A stretch of DNA of 64,000 nucleotides from Stenotrophomonas acidaminiphila (lineage in GTDB: Bacteria; Pseudomonadota; Gammaproteobacteria; Xanthomonadales; Xanthomonadaceae). Each line of letters starts with the position of its first letter. Positions within the stretch are counted from its first letter, which is position 1. Shown piece by piece: positions 16,479-25,579 of this stretch. The notes below the pieces were generated by a model that saw nothing but the letters and a program-made list of their open reading frames with translations, had not been told where the DNA came from and did not search any database. The DNA lies in NCBI RefSeq assembly GCF_001431595.1, contig NZ_LDJO01000026.1, positions 347,366 through 411,365 of the forward strand, in the 5' to 3' direction. The position numbers and the translations under genes are program-made.

Positions 16479-17903
16479 ATGCACGACGTACTGATCCGCA
16501 ACGCGCTGGTGCTCGATGGCAACGACCGCCCCGGCCGCCATGGCGACGTGGCGGTACGCGACGGCCGCATCGTCGCGGTCGGCGCGGTAGACGGCGGCGC
16601 CCGCCAGGTGATCGATGCCGGCGGCCGCGCGCTGGCGCCGGGCTTCATCGACGTGCACACCCACGACGACCTTGAAGTGCTGCGCAACCCGGGCATGGCC
16701 AGCAAGCTGTCGCAGGGCGTGACCACGGTGGTGGTCGGCAACTGCGGCATCAGCGCCAGCCCGGTGCACATCCGCGGCGAGGTGCCCGACCCGATGAACC
16801 TGCTCGGCGAGGCGGGCGATTTCCGCTATGCCGATTTCGCCAGCTACCGCCAGGCCGTGGAAGCGGCACGCCCGGCGGTGAACGTTGCCGCCCTGGTCGG
16901 GCATACCGCGCTGCGCCAGAACCACATGGACCGGCTTGACCGCGCCGCCACCGCCGGAGAGATCGAGGCGATGCGCGCGCAGCTGCGCGCCAGCCTGGCG
17001 CAGGGCGCGCTGGGCCTGAGCAGCGGGCTGGCATATGGCTCGGCGTTCCATGCGCCATCCGCGGAAGTGGCGGAACTGGCCAGGGAACTACCGCACGGCG
17101 GGCTGTACGCCACCCACCTGCGCGATGAATTCGGTGGCATCCTGGCGGCGCTGGACGAGGCGTTCGACGCCGCACGCGCGCCGCAGGCCGCGGTGCGCGT
17201 CTCGCACCTGAAATGCGCGGGCATCGACAACTGGGGCCGCAGCCGCGAGGTACTGCACCGGCTGGACGCCGCCTCCGGCAGCCAGGACGTGGCCTGCGAC
17301 TGCTACCCGTATGCCGCCAGCGCTTCCACCCTGGACCTGAAGCAGGTCACCGATGCCTACGACATCCTGGTCACCTGGTCCGAACCGGAACCGGCGCAGG
17401 GCGGCCGCCTGCTGGCCGACATCGCCGCCGACTGGGGGGTGACGCTGCTGCAGGCCGCGGTGCGCCTGCAGCCGGCCGGCGCGGTCTACCACTGCATGGA
17501 CGAGAACGACGTGCGCCGCATCCTCGCGCACCCGCTGACCATGATCGGCTCGGATGGCCTGCCGCGCGATCCGCGTCCGCATCCACGCCTGTGGGGCACC
17601 TTCCCGCGCGTGCTCGGCCATTACGCGCGCGACCAGGCGCTGTTTCCGCTGCACACCGCCGTGCACAAGATGACCGGGCTGCCGGCCTCGCGCTTCGCGC
17701 TGGGCGCGCGCGGCGGCATCCACCCCGGCGGCTGTGCCGACCTGGTGCTGTTCGACCCGGCGCGCGTGCGCGACACCGCCAGCTTCCACGATCCGGTGCG
17801 CGCGGCCGAGGGCATCGACGCGGTGTGGGTCAACGGACAGCTGGCCTACGACGGCAGCGAAGTGGTCGCACGCGCCGGGCGCTTCATCGCGCCGGGCGGC
17901 TGA
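16479..17903 (+). CDS. N-acyl-D-amino-acid deacylase (D-aminoacylase)
   Basis: A 474-residue amidohydrolase-superfamily enzyme that frees D-amino acids from N-acyl-D-amino acids. Metal and active-site features are visible: FIDVHTHDDLEVL (the HxH pair), the family cysteine in VVVGNCGISASP, GHTALR, YATHLRDE, VRVSHLKCAG, and the catalytic aspartate in MIGSDGLPRDPRPHPRLWGTF. The length is typical (about 480 aa). The ATG at 16479 follows the regulator stop by 3 bp. Within this operon it would feed D-amino acids to the PLP enzyme or to DadA; RidA follows 69 bp downstream. Confidence 0.93.
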   Translation: MHDVLIRNALVLDGNDRPGRHGDVAVRDGRIVAVGAVDGGARQVIDAGGRALAPGFIDVHTHDDLEVLRNPGMASKLSQGVTTVVVGNCGISASPVHIRGEVPDPMNLLGEAGDFRYADFASYRQAVEAARPAVNVAALVGHTALRQNHMDRLDRAATAGEIEAMRAQLRASLAQGALGLSSGLAYGSAFHAPSAEVAELARELPHGGLYATHLRDEFGGILAALDEAFDAARAPQAAVRVSHLKCAGIDNWGRSREVLHRLDAASGSQDVACDCYPYAASASTLDLKQVTDAYDILVTWSEPEPAQGGRLLADIAADWGVTLLQAAVRLQPAGAVYHCMDENDVRRILAHPLTMIGSDGLPRDPRPHPRLWGTFPRVLGHYARDQALFPLHTAVHKMTGLPASRFALGARGGIHPGGCADLVLFDPARVRDTASFHDPVRAAEGIDAVWVNGQLAYDGSEVVARAGRFIAPGG

Positions 17904-17972
17904 TCGCCCCGCGGCGCCGAACGACCGGCGCATCCGCGCAACCATCCAGGATCACTGCAACAAGGAGCATCC

Positions 17973-18368
17973 ATGAGCGACATCAAGCGTTACGGCGCCG
18001 AGGGCGGCGTCGGCCAGGGCCGCCAGCACATGCCGTTCTCGCGCGCGGTCGAAGCCGACGGCTGGCTGTACGTCTCCGGCCAGGTACCGATGCGCGACGG
18101 CGAACTGGTCGGCGGCACCGTGACCGAGCAGGCGCACGTGGCCATCGGCAACGTGATGGCGATCCTCGCCGAGGCCGGCTACGGCCCGGAGCATGTGGTG
18201 CGCTGCGGCGTATGGCTGGACGACGCCCGCGATTTCTACGCCTTCAACAGCGTGTTCAAGCACTACTTCGGCGAGCACCCGCCGGCGCGCGCCTGCGTGG
18301 AGAACCGCATGGTCGTGGACTGCAAGGTGGAAGTGGACTGCGTCGCCTGGAAGCGCCCGCCGCGCTGA
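17973..18368 (+). CDS. RidA-family enamine/imine deaminase
   Basis: A 131-residue member of the RidA/YjgF family, which hydrolyses reactive 2-aminoacrylate-type imines to keto acids and ammonia. It shows PFSRAVEADGWLYVSGQVP, VTEQAHVAIGNVMAILAEAGYG and the C-terminal ARACVENRMVVDCKVEVDCVAW, where the Arg of RACVE aligns with the catalytic arginine. A strong AGGAG ribosome site precedes ATG 17973. Cytoplasmic trimer by family. It is the expected partner of the PLP dehydratase-like enzyme and of DadA-type dehydrogenases, both encoded nearby. Confidence 0.92.
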   Translation: MSDIKRYGAEGGVGQGRQHMPFSRAVEADGWLYVSGQVPMRDGELVGGTVTEQAHVAIGNVMAILAEAGYGPEHVVRCGVWLDDARDFYAFNSVFKHYFGEHPPARACVENRMVVDCKVEVDCVAWKRPPR

Positions 18369-18823
18369 ACCCGCGCCCGCCCGGCCCGGCTGCGCAACCG
18401 CCGGGCCGCACCATCGGCACCTGCCGCGCATAACGGGCGGCTATGGCGCCACGCGCTCTTGCGACTGGCGCTGGAGGCGGCTCCGCGGCTATTGTGCATG
18501 CCGCAGCCCCGCTCCACGCATCGTGTTGCGGCGCAGCAGACCGGCCCGCTCGTCATGGAGATTCCCCATGCCTGCCTGCTTGCGCCCATGCCGGCCGCAG
18601 CCATCCCCGTCCGGCCCGACTGGCGGAAATACCGCCCTCGGGCATCGAACCTTCTGCCATCCGTTATGCGCACGGGCCGGCTCCGCCGGACTGCACGTGG
18701 CTCCGTCCCCTCCCCCGTGCCACGGAGCCCGGCCACACGCGGCAGTCCTTCCACGGCGGCGCCGGCCCTGCGCCGGACACCGCCCCAGATTCCTGCACTG
18801 GCAGGGCACGAGGTACTGATTCG
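18369..18823. other. 455 bp without a recognisable gene, upstream of gltS
   Basis: The gltS reading frame stays open far upstream here, but the encoded residues are Pro/Ala/His-rich without transporter features, so I treat it as non-coding leader. No clear terminator follows ridA and no strong promoter was identified. Confidence 0.45.
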
Positions 18824-20035
18824 ATGATCCAACTTGATGCCGTACAGACGATCGCCTTCGGCGGCCTGACCCTGTTCGCCGGCTACGCGCTGTGCCGCGC
18901 GATCCCGGTGCTGCGCCGCTACAACCTGCCCGAACCGGTCGTCGGCGGCCTGCTGGTGGCGTTGCTGGTGTGGGCCGCGCATGCGCGCGACACCACCCTG
19001 TTCGAACTGGACACCAGCCTCAAGGTACCGCTGATGGTGGCCTTCTTCACCACCCTGGGCATCAACGCCAGCCTGCGCCTGCTGCGGGTCAGCGGGCGCC
19101 AGGTGATGATCTTCCTGGTGCTGGCCAGCCTGTTCGCGGTGCTGCAGAACCTGGTCGGCATCGGCGTGGCATGGATGTTCGACCTGCACCCGATGTTCGG
19201 CGTGCTCGCCGGCTCGGCCACGCTCACCGGCGGCCCGGCCACCGGCATGGCCTTCGCGCCGCTGTTCGAGGAAGCCGGGCTGCAGGGCGCCGAGACCCTG
19301 GCGATCACCGCGGCGATGGCCGGCATCATCTGCGGCGGCCTGATCGGCGGCCCGACCATCACCGTGCTGATGCGGCGGTTCGGCATACGCGGTCCAGCCG
19401 GCAACGGCGCCACGGCCGATGGCAGCGCGGTGGACGACGAAAGCGTGCACGTGCATTTCCCCAACGAATCGGCGCGCGAGTTCGACGCGCTCAAGAGCAT
19501 CGTGGTGCTGCTGATGGCGATGTGGCTGGGCGCATGGGTCAGCCAGGGCTTCGATGGCCTGGGCCTGACCCTGCCCTCCTACATCGGCGCGATGCTGGTG
19601 GGCGCGGTGATCCGCAACATCGACGACTACACCGGACTGATCCGGCTGTCGGTGCCGACCACCGACCTGATCGGCAACATCTGCCTGGCACTGTTCCTGG
19701 CGGTGGCGCTGATGGACCTGAAACTGTGGGAACTGGCCGGCATGGGCCTGCCGCTGGTGGTCAACCTGGTCATCCAGGTGGCGCTGGTGGCGCTGTTCGC
19801 GATTCCGATCTTCTACGTGATGGGCCGCGACTATGACGCGGCGGTGATGGGTGGCGGCTTCATCGGCTTCATGCTCGGCACCACCGCCAACGCCATGGCG
19901 GTGATGCGGCGGCTGGTGCAGCGCTACGGCGTGGCGCCGCGCGCGTTCCTGGTGGCACCGCTGGTGGGCGCGTTCTTCATCGACTTCGTCAACGCGCTGA
20001 TCATCACCGGCTTCCTCAACTTCTGGCCGCACTGA
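18824..20035 (+). CDS. gltS: Sodium/glutamate symporter GltS
   Basis: A 403-residue inner-membrane carrier with about ten helices in two inverted halves. The family signature pore loops are present: GSATLTGGPATGMAFAPLF and, in the second half, GGGFIGFMLGTTANAMAVM. A cytoplasmic linker (about residues 184-220) separates the halves. ATG 18824 was chosen over the far-upstream frame because it begins just before the first hydrophobic segment. GltS imports L- and D-glutamate with sodium; next to gamma-glutamyltransferase (convergent, 69 bp away) it could recover the glutamate released in the periplasm. It ends at a textbook terminator. Confidence 0.92.
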   Translation: MIQLDAVQTIAFGGLTLFAGYALCRAIPVLRRYNLPEPVVGGLLVALLVWAAHARDTTLFELDTSLKVPLMVAFFTTLGINASLRLLRVSGRQVMIFLVLASLFAVLQNLVGIGVAWMFDLHPMFGVLAGSATLTGGPATGMAFAPLFEEAGLQGAETLAITAAMAGIICGGLIGGPTITVLMRRFGIRGPAGNGATADGSAVDDESVHVHFPNESAREFDALKSIVVLLMAMWLGAWVSQGFDGLGLTLPSYIGAMLVGAVIRNIDDYTGLIRLSVPTTDLIGNICLALFLAVALMDLKLWELAGMGLPLVVNLVIQVALVALFAIPIFYVMGRDYDAAVMGGGFIGFMLGTTANAMAVMRRLVQRYGVAPRAFLVAPLVGAFFIDFVNALIITGFLNFWPH

Positions 20036-20066
20036 CCGCAGCCGGACGTTGCCGCAGCACGATCCC

Positions 20067-20100
20067 GCAGGGCCGCCGCGATGGCGGCCCTGCTTTTTTT
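20067..20100 (+). terminator. Rho-independent terminator after gltS
   Basis: Perfect stem GCAGGGCCGCC / GGCGGCCCTGC with a 5-nt loop followed by seven T residues, between convergent gltS and ggt. Confidence 0.95.
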
Positions 20101-20104
20101 GCAG

Positions 20105-21838
20105 CTACTGCGCGGCTGCGCCGGCGCCCGGCCGGCGGGGATCGGCCGCGCCCTGGACACCGTCCCCGCCGACCAGCAGCGTCTGCGTGCTGCCGATGGT
20201 CTCGTCGCTTTCGATGCGGTGGCCCAGGCCACGCAGCAGGCGCAGCGTGTCGGGGCTGAAGCCCGGTTCGATCTGCAGCATGCCGGTGCCCATGTCCTGG
20301 TGGATGCGCGGGCGGTGGGTGGCCTCGGCGATGTTCATGCCGAAATCGACCACGTCCACGATCGTCTGCATCACCGTGCCGGGGATGGTGTTGCCGCCCG
20401 GGCTGCCGGTGACCAGCCACGCCTTGCCATCGCGCAGCACCAGCGTCGGCGACATGCTCGAGACCGGGCGGCGGCCGGGCTGCAGCGCGTTGGCGACCAC
20501 ACGCCCCGGCTCCTTGCGCGCGGCAAGCTGCGCGCGCAGCGAGAAATTGCCGATGAGGTTGCCGAGCAGGAAGCCGGTGCCTTCGGCCATCACCCCGGCG
20601 CCGAAATCCGAGCCCAGGGTGAAGGTATTGCTGACCGCGTTGCCGTCGGCGTCGACCACCGAGAAATGCGTGGTCTGCGGGCTTTCATGGGGCAGCGGAT
20701 CGCCCGCCGCCAGCGCGGTGGCATCGAGCGCGCGGTCCGGCGAGAACTGCCGCCAGCGCACGTCGGCATAGGCCTTGGACACCAGCCCGCCCACCGGCGC
20801 GTTGACGAACGCCGGGTCGCCGGCGTGGCGTGCGCGGTCGGCCCAGGCAAGCTTGATCGCCTCGGCCATCGCATGCAGCGCCGCGGCCGAACCGGCCCCG
20901 TGCGCGGCCAGGTCCTCGTGCTCGAGCAGGTTGAGCATTTCCAGCACGCTGGCGCCGCCGCCACTGGACGGCGGCATGCTCACCACCGGGTGCCCGCGGT
21001 AGGTGGTGCGCAGCGGTTCGCGTTCGATGGCGCGGTAGCCGGCCAGGTCGTCGCGGCCGATCAGCCCGCCATGGCGCTGCATGGCCGCCACCAGCCGCTG
21101 CGCGATCGGCCCGCGGTAGAACGCATCCTCGCCGTCGCGCGCGATCAGCCGCAGCGACCACGCCAGGTCGGCCTGGCGCAGGCGTTCGCCCGCGCGCAGC
21201 GCGCTGCCGTCGGCGTGCAGGAACACGCTGGCGCCGGCCGGGCTGCGCGCCAGCCGGTCGCGTCCCCAGTCCAGCGCGAATGCTTCGTCACGGCTGAGCA
21301 CCACGCCGTTGTCGGCCAGTTCGATCGCCGGCTGCAGCAACCGTGCCCACGGCAGGCGCCCGTGGCGGCGATGCGCCAGCGCCAGCCCGGCCACCGTGCC
21401 CGGCACCCCGGCGGCCTTCCACCCGGCGGTTTCGCCGTCGATCCCCCCGTCGGCGCCGATGAAGCGCTCCAGCGTGGCCGCCGCCGGTGCCATCGAGCGG
21501 TAATCGATGGCGACGCTGCGGTTCTCGCCGGCCAGGTGCAGCAGCATGTAGCCGTCGCCGCCGATGTTGCCCGCGCGCGGCAACAGCACCGCCAGCGCGA
21601 ATGCGGTGGCCACCGCCGCGTCCACCGCGTTGCCACCATCGCGCAGCACCTGCGCGCCGATCTCGCTGGCGCACTGGTTCTGGCTGACCACCATGCCGCG
21701 GTCGCCGTGCTCGGGCTTCTGGATCGCCTGGTAGTTGAGCAGTTCGCGCGCGCCGGCCGGCGGCGCCAGGGCCAGCAGGGCACCCAACAGCAGCGCCATG
21801 CCACGGCCGGGGAGGGATACGATGAGTCGCAGGGTCAT
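20105..21838 (-). CDS. ggt: Gamma-glutamyltransferase, periplasmic (copy 1)
   Basis: A 577-residue Ntn-hydrolase proenzyme that cleaves gamma-glutamyl bonds (glutathione, gamma-glutamyl peptides). The signal peptide (about 1-30) ends at PPAGARE. The self-cleavage/nucleophile threonine is Thr389 in PQTTHFSVVDADGNAVS. The oxyanion/substrate loop is seen as SSMSPTLV and GSPGGNTIPG. The start ATG at 21838 fits a signal peptide; upstream frame residues do not. It shares only the general fold with the second gene at 26.7 kb, but its upstream region is duplicated there. Likely job here: release of glutamate and amino acids or peptides for import by GltS and other carriers. Confidence 0.95.
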   Translation of the reverse strand: MTLRLIVSLPGRGMALLLGALLALAPPAGARELLNYQAIQKPEHGDRGMVVSQNQCASEIGAQVLRDGGNAVDAAVATAFALAVLLPRAGNIGGDGYMLLHLAGENRSVAIDYRSMAPAAATLERFIGADGGIDGETAGWKAAGVPGTVAGLALAHRRHGRLPWARLLQPAIELADNGVVLSRDEAFALDWGRDRLARSPAGASVFLHADGSALRAGERLRQADLAWSLRLIARDGEDAFYRGPIAQRLVAAMQRHGGLIGRDDLAGYRAIEREPLRTTYRGHPVVSMPPSSGGGASVLEMLNLLEHEDLAAHGAGSAAALHAMAEAIKLAWADRARHAGDPAFVNAPVGGLVSKAYADVRWRQFSPDRALDATALAAGDPLPHESPQTTHFSVVDADGNAVSNTFTLGSDFGAGVMAEGTGFLLGNLIGNFSLRAQLAARKEPGRVVANALQPGRRPVSSMSPTLVLRDGKAWLVTGSPGGNTIPGTVMQTIVDVVDFGMNIAEATHRPRIHQDMGTGMLQIEPGFSPDTLRLLRGLGHRIESDETIGSTQTLLVGGDGVQGAADPRRPGAGAAAQ

Positions 21839-21936
21839 GCCAATCTCCGGTTTGCGGTTCGCGGGCGCATTGCCGGCCGTCCACCCGCGGCAGTGCCGAT
21901 GGCGGCGGTCGCACTGGCCCATCCCGGAGCATGGCC

Positions 21937-22106
21937 GGCACCGGCGTGCCTGTCCCCCATCATTGATGGCCGACGGTATAGCTGGCGCGCATGGAAGCCC
22001 GCGGCATGCCAGTGCTGCCGGTTGACACCTGCACCGCGATCGTGATCACCCGTGGAGGGCCCGACGGCAATCTGCCGGCCCACCACGCGCCCTCCACCCA
22101 CAGCCG
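21937..22106. repeat. Left copy of a duplicated ggt-ggt intergenic segment
   Basis: From GGCACCGGCGTGCCTGTCCC onward this stretch matches 26541-26760 almost base for base for the first 60 or so bases. It then continues with small substitutions and one gap of about 30 bases. In the right copy the match runs into the 5' end of the second ggt gene; here the same sequence is followed by decayed sequence. Confidence 0.85.
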
Positions 22107-22143
22107 TTGCCGCGCGCCACTGCTGCTTTGCCTGGCTGTAGCC
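22079..22143 (+). pseudogene. Relic of the 5' end of the lipoprotein ggt gene
   Basis: The bases CACGCGCCCTCCACCCACAGC and the following CTGCTGCTTTGCCTGGCTGT resemble the first codons of the ggt gene at 26718 (CACACGCCCTCCCCCACGGC and CTGCTGCTGTGCCTG), with an internal deletion and no open frame. Together with the repeat just upstream, this suggests that the two ggt genes were once divergent neighbours here. Confidence 0.55.
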
Positions 22144-22153
22144 GGGCCACGGT

Positions 22154-22252
22154 GTCGGATCGCAGCATCGCGTGGATCAGCGACAGGGTCGCCTTGCCCT
22201 CGGCGAGGTCGTCGCCAGGATGCTTGCCCGGCACGGCCTCACCGGCACCTGC
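22154..22252 (-). pseudogene. Fragment resembling the C-terminal part of a polyprenyl diphosphate synthase (IspB-like)
   Basis: The minus-strand frame reads GKHPGDDLAEGKATLSLIHAM. This closely resembles the second aspartate-rich region and following helix of octaprenyl-type synthases (typically GKNxGDDLxEGKxTLPLIHAM). Only about 30 residues are preserved, with no flanking family sequence, so this is a gene fragment rather than a gene. Confidence 0.55.
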
Positions 22253-22377
22253 CAGCAGCGTGCTGCGACGCGCCCAGCCGCCCGTCGCCGATGGGCCATT
22301 TCCCGGAGAACGACATTCCATCCGGATCGACGCCAGTATCGACGACGGGTGGACATGTCGTGTCCGCGCCGGGGAGA

Positions 22378-22400
22378 CCCGCGATTGCGGGCCCTTCTTT
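22378..22400 (+). terminator. Short hairpin with T-rich tail, possible terminator
   Basis: CCCGC-GATT-GCGGG followed by CCCTTCTTT. The stem is only 5 bp; it would terminate plus-strand transcription ahead of the convergent maturase gene. Confidence 0.35.
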
Positions 22401-22560
22401 CAGTTCAGAGTTCGGCAACCGTGCGTCCGTGCCTGTGCGGCGTGCCCAGGCCGAACCGGAGTGATGCGTCTTCCGGCTCGACACGAATGCCCGAACAGCC
22501 GGCTGCTCGGATTGGCGTACGCAGCGTGACACTCGCGATGCCGCGGCACGCGCGGGAACG

Positions 22561-23823
22561 CTAACGCGCTCCGGACTGTCCGCCGATCCGCTGCAGGATG
22601 CGCACCACGTCCGGGTCGATGTGCCTGTAGAACGCATACAGGCCCGAACACAGGTAGTTGAGTCCTGGTTCGCCGTCGTCGGTGCGGATCAGCCGGTTCT
22701 TCGGGCACTCGCCGTAACAGAGCTTCAGGTAGTCGCAGTCCATGCACTGGCGCGGCAGGGTGTCGCGCTTGTCCATGCCGAACTTCATCTGTGCCGGCGA
22801 GAACGCCAGATTGCCCAGGTGCTGGTGGCGGATGTTGCCGCTGCGGTATTCGGGGTAGACGAAGTGATCGCAGGCGAAGACCTCGCCATCGTGCTCGACG
22901 GCCACCGCCTTGCCGCAGAACTCTCCCTGCGTGCACATCTGCGCAGGCAGCCCGGCCGCCTGGGCCACGGCGGTCTCGAACAGGTTGACGTGGACGCGGC
23001 CGATGTCGGTACGCATCCATTCGTCCCACACCGCGATCAGGAACTGACCGTAGTCCACCGGGTCCACCGACCACTCGGTGACGATCGCGCCTTCGATGCC
23101 CGGACGTGCCCGGCGCTCGTGCTGGCGCGGCGCCTGGTCGTGCGGGAGCTTCGCCGGGGCGACCTGCATGAAACTCACCGGCTCGACCGCGGGGGTGAAC
23201 TGCACGCGCCAGGTGCCCACCTCGTCCACGAGGAACCGATAGACATCGCGCGCGCGCCTGGCGTTCGTGCGATTGACCACGCACAGGGCGGCGAACGGAA
23301 TCTCCGCCTCGCGCAGCAGGGCGGCGGCCCGCATCACGTAGTCGAAGGTGGGCTTGTCGTTGCGCGCGCGGCGATAGGTGTCGTGCAGCTCGCGCGGGCC
23401 GTCGATCGACAGGCCGACGTGGAAGCGGTGCGCCTTGAGGAAGGCGATCCACTCCGCATCCAGCAGCAGGCCGTTGGTCTGCAGGTCGTTCTCGATCCGC
23501 TGGCCGGGCCGGGCGTGGGCCTGCTGGAGCTCGACCACCCGGCGATAGAAGTCCAGGCCCATCAGCGTGGGTTCGCCGCCTTGCCACGAGAACACGACTT
23601 CGTCGCCGTCCTGGGCCTCGATGTACTGGCGGATGTGCTGCGCGAGCGTCGCGTCGTCCATGCGCGGGCGCGGGCCCTGGTCGAGCAGCTTCGATTTGTG
23701 CAGGTAGAAGCAGTAGTGGCAATCGATGTTGCACTCGGAGCCGGCCGGCTTGACCATCGCGTGGAAGCGGTAGCGTCCACCTTCCAGCAGCCGGGATCGA
23801 TCCAGTCGCGGGCCGTCTTCCAT
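22561..23823 (-). CDS. Anaerobic sulfatase-maturating radical SAM enzyme (anSME)
   Basis: A 420-residue radical-SAM/SPASM protein that oxidises a Ser or Cys in sulfatases to formylglycine. The radical-SAM cluster motif is Cys31-x3-Cys35-x2-Cys38 in SECNIDCHYCFY. The glycine-rich SAM motif is WQGGEPTL. The C-terminal SPASM cysteines appear as CTQGEFCGKA, CMDCDYLKLCYGECPKN and YLCSG. The ATG at 23823 was chosen because it follows a clear AGGAG; two upstream in-frame ATGs (23844, 23859) lack one. It lies 133 bp after the sulfatase gene on the same strand, matching enzyme with substrate protein. Confidence 0.94.
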   Translation of the reverse strand: MEDGPRLDRSRLLEGGRYRFHAMVKPAGSECNIDCHYCFYLHKSKLLDQGPRPRMDDATLAQHIRQYIEAQDGDEVVFSWQGGEPTLMGLDFYRRVVELQQAHARPGQRIENDLQTNGLLLDAEWIAFLKAHRFHVGLSIDGPRELHDTYRRARNDKPTFDYVMRAAALLREAEIPFAALCVVNRTNARRARDVYRFLVDEVGTWRVQFTPAVEPVSFMQVAPAKLPHDQAPRQHERRARPGIEGAIVTEWSVDPVDYGQFLIAVWDEWMRTDIGRVHVNLFETAVAQAAGLPAQMCTQGEFCGKAVAVEHDGEVFACDHFVYPEYRSGNIRHQHLGNLAFSPAQMKFGMDKRDTLPRQCMDCDYLKLCYGECPKNRLIRTDDGEPGLNYLCSGLYAFYRHIDPDVVRILQRIGGQSGAR

Positions 23824-23918
23824 CGTGGCTCCTGTCGCCGTCATGTGCGTACCTGTCATCGTAAGGGGAACCGGTGCCGGCGTGGCCGGATGCCGCGCCG
23901 GCACGGATCCGGAAGCAA

Positions 23919-23942
23919 AGCGGCCGGCAGCGCCGGCCGCTT
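23919..23942 (-). promoter_or_regulatory. Strong hairpin between sulfatase and maturase genes
   Basis: AGCGGCCGGC / GCCGGCCGCT inverted repeat in the 133-bp gap. On the minus strand it is followed by TTTG only, so it is more likely a partial attenuator or mRNA stabiliser, lowering maturase relative to sulfatase, than a full terminator. Confidence 0.5.
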
Positions 23943-23956
23943 CGATCCGGGCAAGC

Positions 23957-25579
23957 CTACTGCTGGCCCTTCTTCAACGTTTCCTGGATCACATTGGACA
24001 TGTCGAAGCTGGTGCCGCCCTGCACGGGTGCGTACTGCTGCAACGTCCTGACGTGCTCGCCGATGATCTCGCTGGCCGGCGCCATCAGCCACGACACCTT
24101 CTGCATCAGGTGGCCACCGGCATCTTTTCCGTCGTAGCTCTCGAACGGATCGGCGCGCAGATTGTAGACATCGGGGACGGTCTGCGGCACGACGTTGGCG
24201 TAGTAGTCCTCCTTGGTGGAGAAGTGGAACTTCCAGGGTCCGATCCGGATCGCCGTCAACTTGTCCTCGTAGTAATAGAGGATCGAGTTGCGGGCCGATT
24301 CGGACGATGCGCCGGTCCAGTAGGGGAGGTTGTTGACGCCGTCGATGTACTGCTTCTTCTCCGCCATCATCTTCTTCGCCACGTCCGGCACTCCGGCGGC
24401 CGCGGCCAGCGTGGTGAACAGGTCCTGGTGGCCCTGGATTCCGTTGAGGGTCTGGTGCGGGGCGATATGGCCCGGCCACTTGACCAACGCCGGCACCCGC
24501 ACGCCACCTTCGTAGGTGCTCATCTTCTCGCCACGGAACGGGGTGGTGGCGCCGTGCGGCCAGGAACTGTGCTCGGGACCATTGTCGGTGGTGTAGACCA
24601 CGATGGTGTTCTCGTCCAGGCCCATCGACTTCAGTTGATCGAGGATCAGGCCGATGTCGTGGTCATGCTGCAGCATGCCGCTGCCGTGCAGGTCGTATTC
24701 GCTGGTGTATTTCTCGGCCGCATAGCGCCACTTTTCGTCCAGGCGGGTGTAGAGGTGCATGCGGCTGGTGTTGATCCAGGCGAAGAACGGCTTGCCCGCC
24801 TCCTTCGAGCGCTGGATGAAGCTCATCGCCGCCGGGATCATTTCCGCCGAATCGAACTCCTTCATCCGTTCCCGGGTGAGTGGGCCGGTGTCGGTGCAGC
24901 GCTGCTTGCCGACCACGCCGAAACGCGGGTCCCTGGTCGCGTCCGCGGTCGACGTGGCATAGCAGTGCAACACGCCGCGGGTGCCGAACTTCGCCTCATA
25001 GGCCTCCACCGAACCGGAGTACGCCTTCGCGAAGGCCTGGTAATCGCGCTGCTCGGACTCTTCCTGGGTATTGAGGTGGTAGAGGTTGCCGAAGAACTCG
25101 TCGAAACCGTGCACCGTCGGCAACGCGAAGTTGTGGTCGCCCAGATGGTTCTTGCCGAACTGGCCGGTGGCGTAGCCTTGGGTCTTCAGGATTTCGGCCA
25201 GAGACGGCGACGCCGCCTTCAGGCCGAGGCTGCCACCGGGCATCGCCACCGTGGTCATGCCCGAGCGGATCGGGTATTGGCCGGTGATGAAGGCTGCGCG
25301 TCCCGCCGTGGAGCTTGGTTGCGCATAGTGATCGGTGAACTTGATGCCGTCGTTGGCGATGCTGTCGATGTTCGGCGTGGTGTAACCCATCGTACCCATG
25401 CCATAGGCGCTGACGTTCTGCCAGCCGATGTCATCGCCGAATATCACGACGATGTTGGGTGCTTTGCCGGCACTGCCGGTGTCCTGCGCCCATGCGGCAC
25501 CGCCTGCCGACAGGGAAAACAGGCTCGCGAGCACCGCCGTGGCCATGCGCGACTTGCGATTGTTTGTTGAAGGTTTCAA
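23957..25579 (-). CDS. Ser-type arylsulfatase, exported
   Basis: A 540-residue alkaline-phosphatase-superfamily sulfatase. The N-terminal signal peptide (about 1-32) ends AAWAQD. Metal ligands include IFGDDIGW (Asp49, Asp50) and TTDNGPEH. The formylglycine site reads [12 protein letters not shown] with Ser90-Thr-Ala-Gly-Arg, the Ser-type S-x-A-x-R motif that needs a radical-SAM maturase, and that enzyme is encoded directly downstream. TTG at 25579 is taken as the start because AGGAG sits 6 bp before it and it completes a signal peptide with basic residues ([10 protein letters not shown]). ATG 25546 would remove that basic part. The substrate is unknown. The pair sits between duplicated ggt flanks and looks like an insertion. 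Confidence 0.93.
   Translation of the reverse strand: MKPSTNNRKSRMATAVLASLFSLSAGGAAWAQDTGSAGKAPNIVVIFGDDIGWQNVSAYGMGTMGYTTPNIDSIANDGIKFTDHYAQPSSTAGRAAFITGQYPIRSGMTTVAMPGGSLGLKAASPSLAEILKTQGYATGQFGKNHLGDHNFALPTVHGFDEFFGNLYHLNTQEESEQRDYQAFAKAYSGSVEAYEAKFGTRGVLHCYATSTADATRDPRFGVVGKQRCTDTGPLTRERMKEFDSAEMIPAAMSFIQRSKEAGKPFFAWINTSRMHLYTRLDEKWRYAAEKYTSEYDLHGSGMLQHDHDIGLILDQLKSMGLDENTIVVYTTDNGPEHSSWPHGATTPFRGEKMSTYEGGVRVPALVKWPGHIAPHQTLNGIQGHQDLFTTLAAAAGVPDVAKKMMAEKKQYIDGVNNLPYWTGASSESARNSILYYYEDKLTAIRIGPWKFHFSTKEDYYANVVPQTVPDVYNLRADPFESYDGKDAGGHLMQKVSWLMAPASEIIGEHVRTLQQYAPVQGGTSFDMSNVIQETLKKGQQ

Noticed and set aside
13905..17051. A 1048-codon minus-strand frame opposite the D-amino-acid operon
   Set aside because: It spans three well-identified genes in antisense and is His/Gln/Asp-rich shadow sequence.
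18443..18823. N-terminal extension of GltS by 127 codons
   Set aside because: The extension has no transporter features and GltS homology starts at the ATG at 18824.
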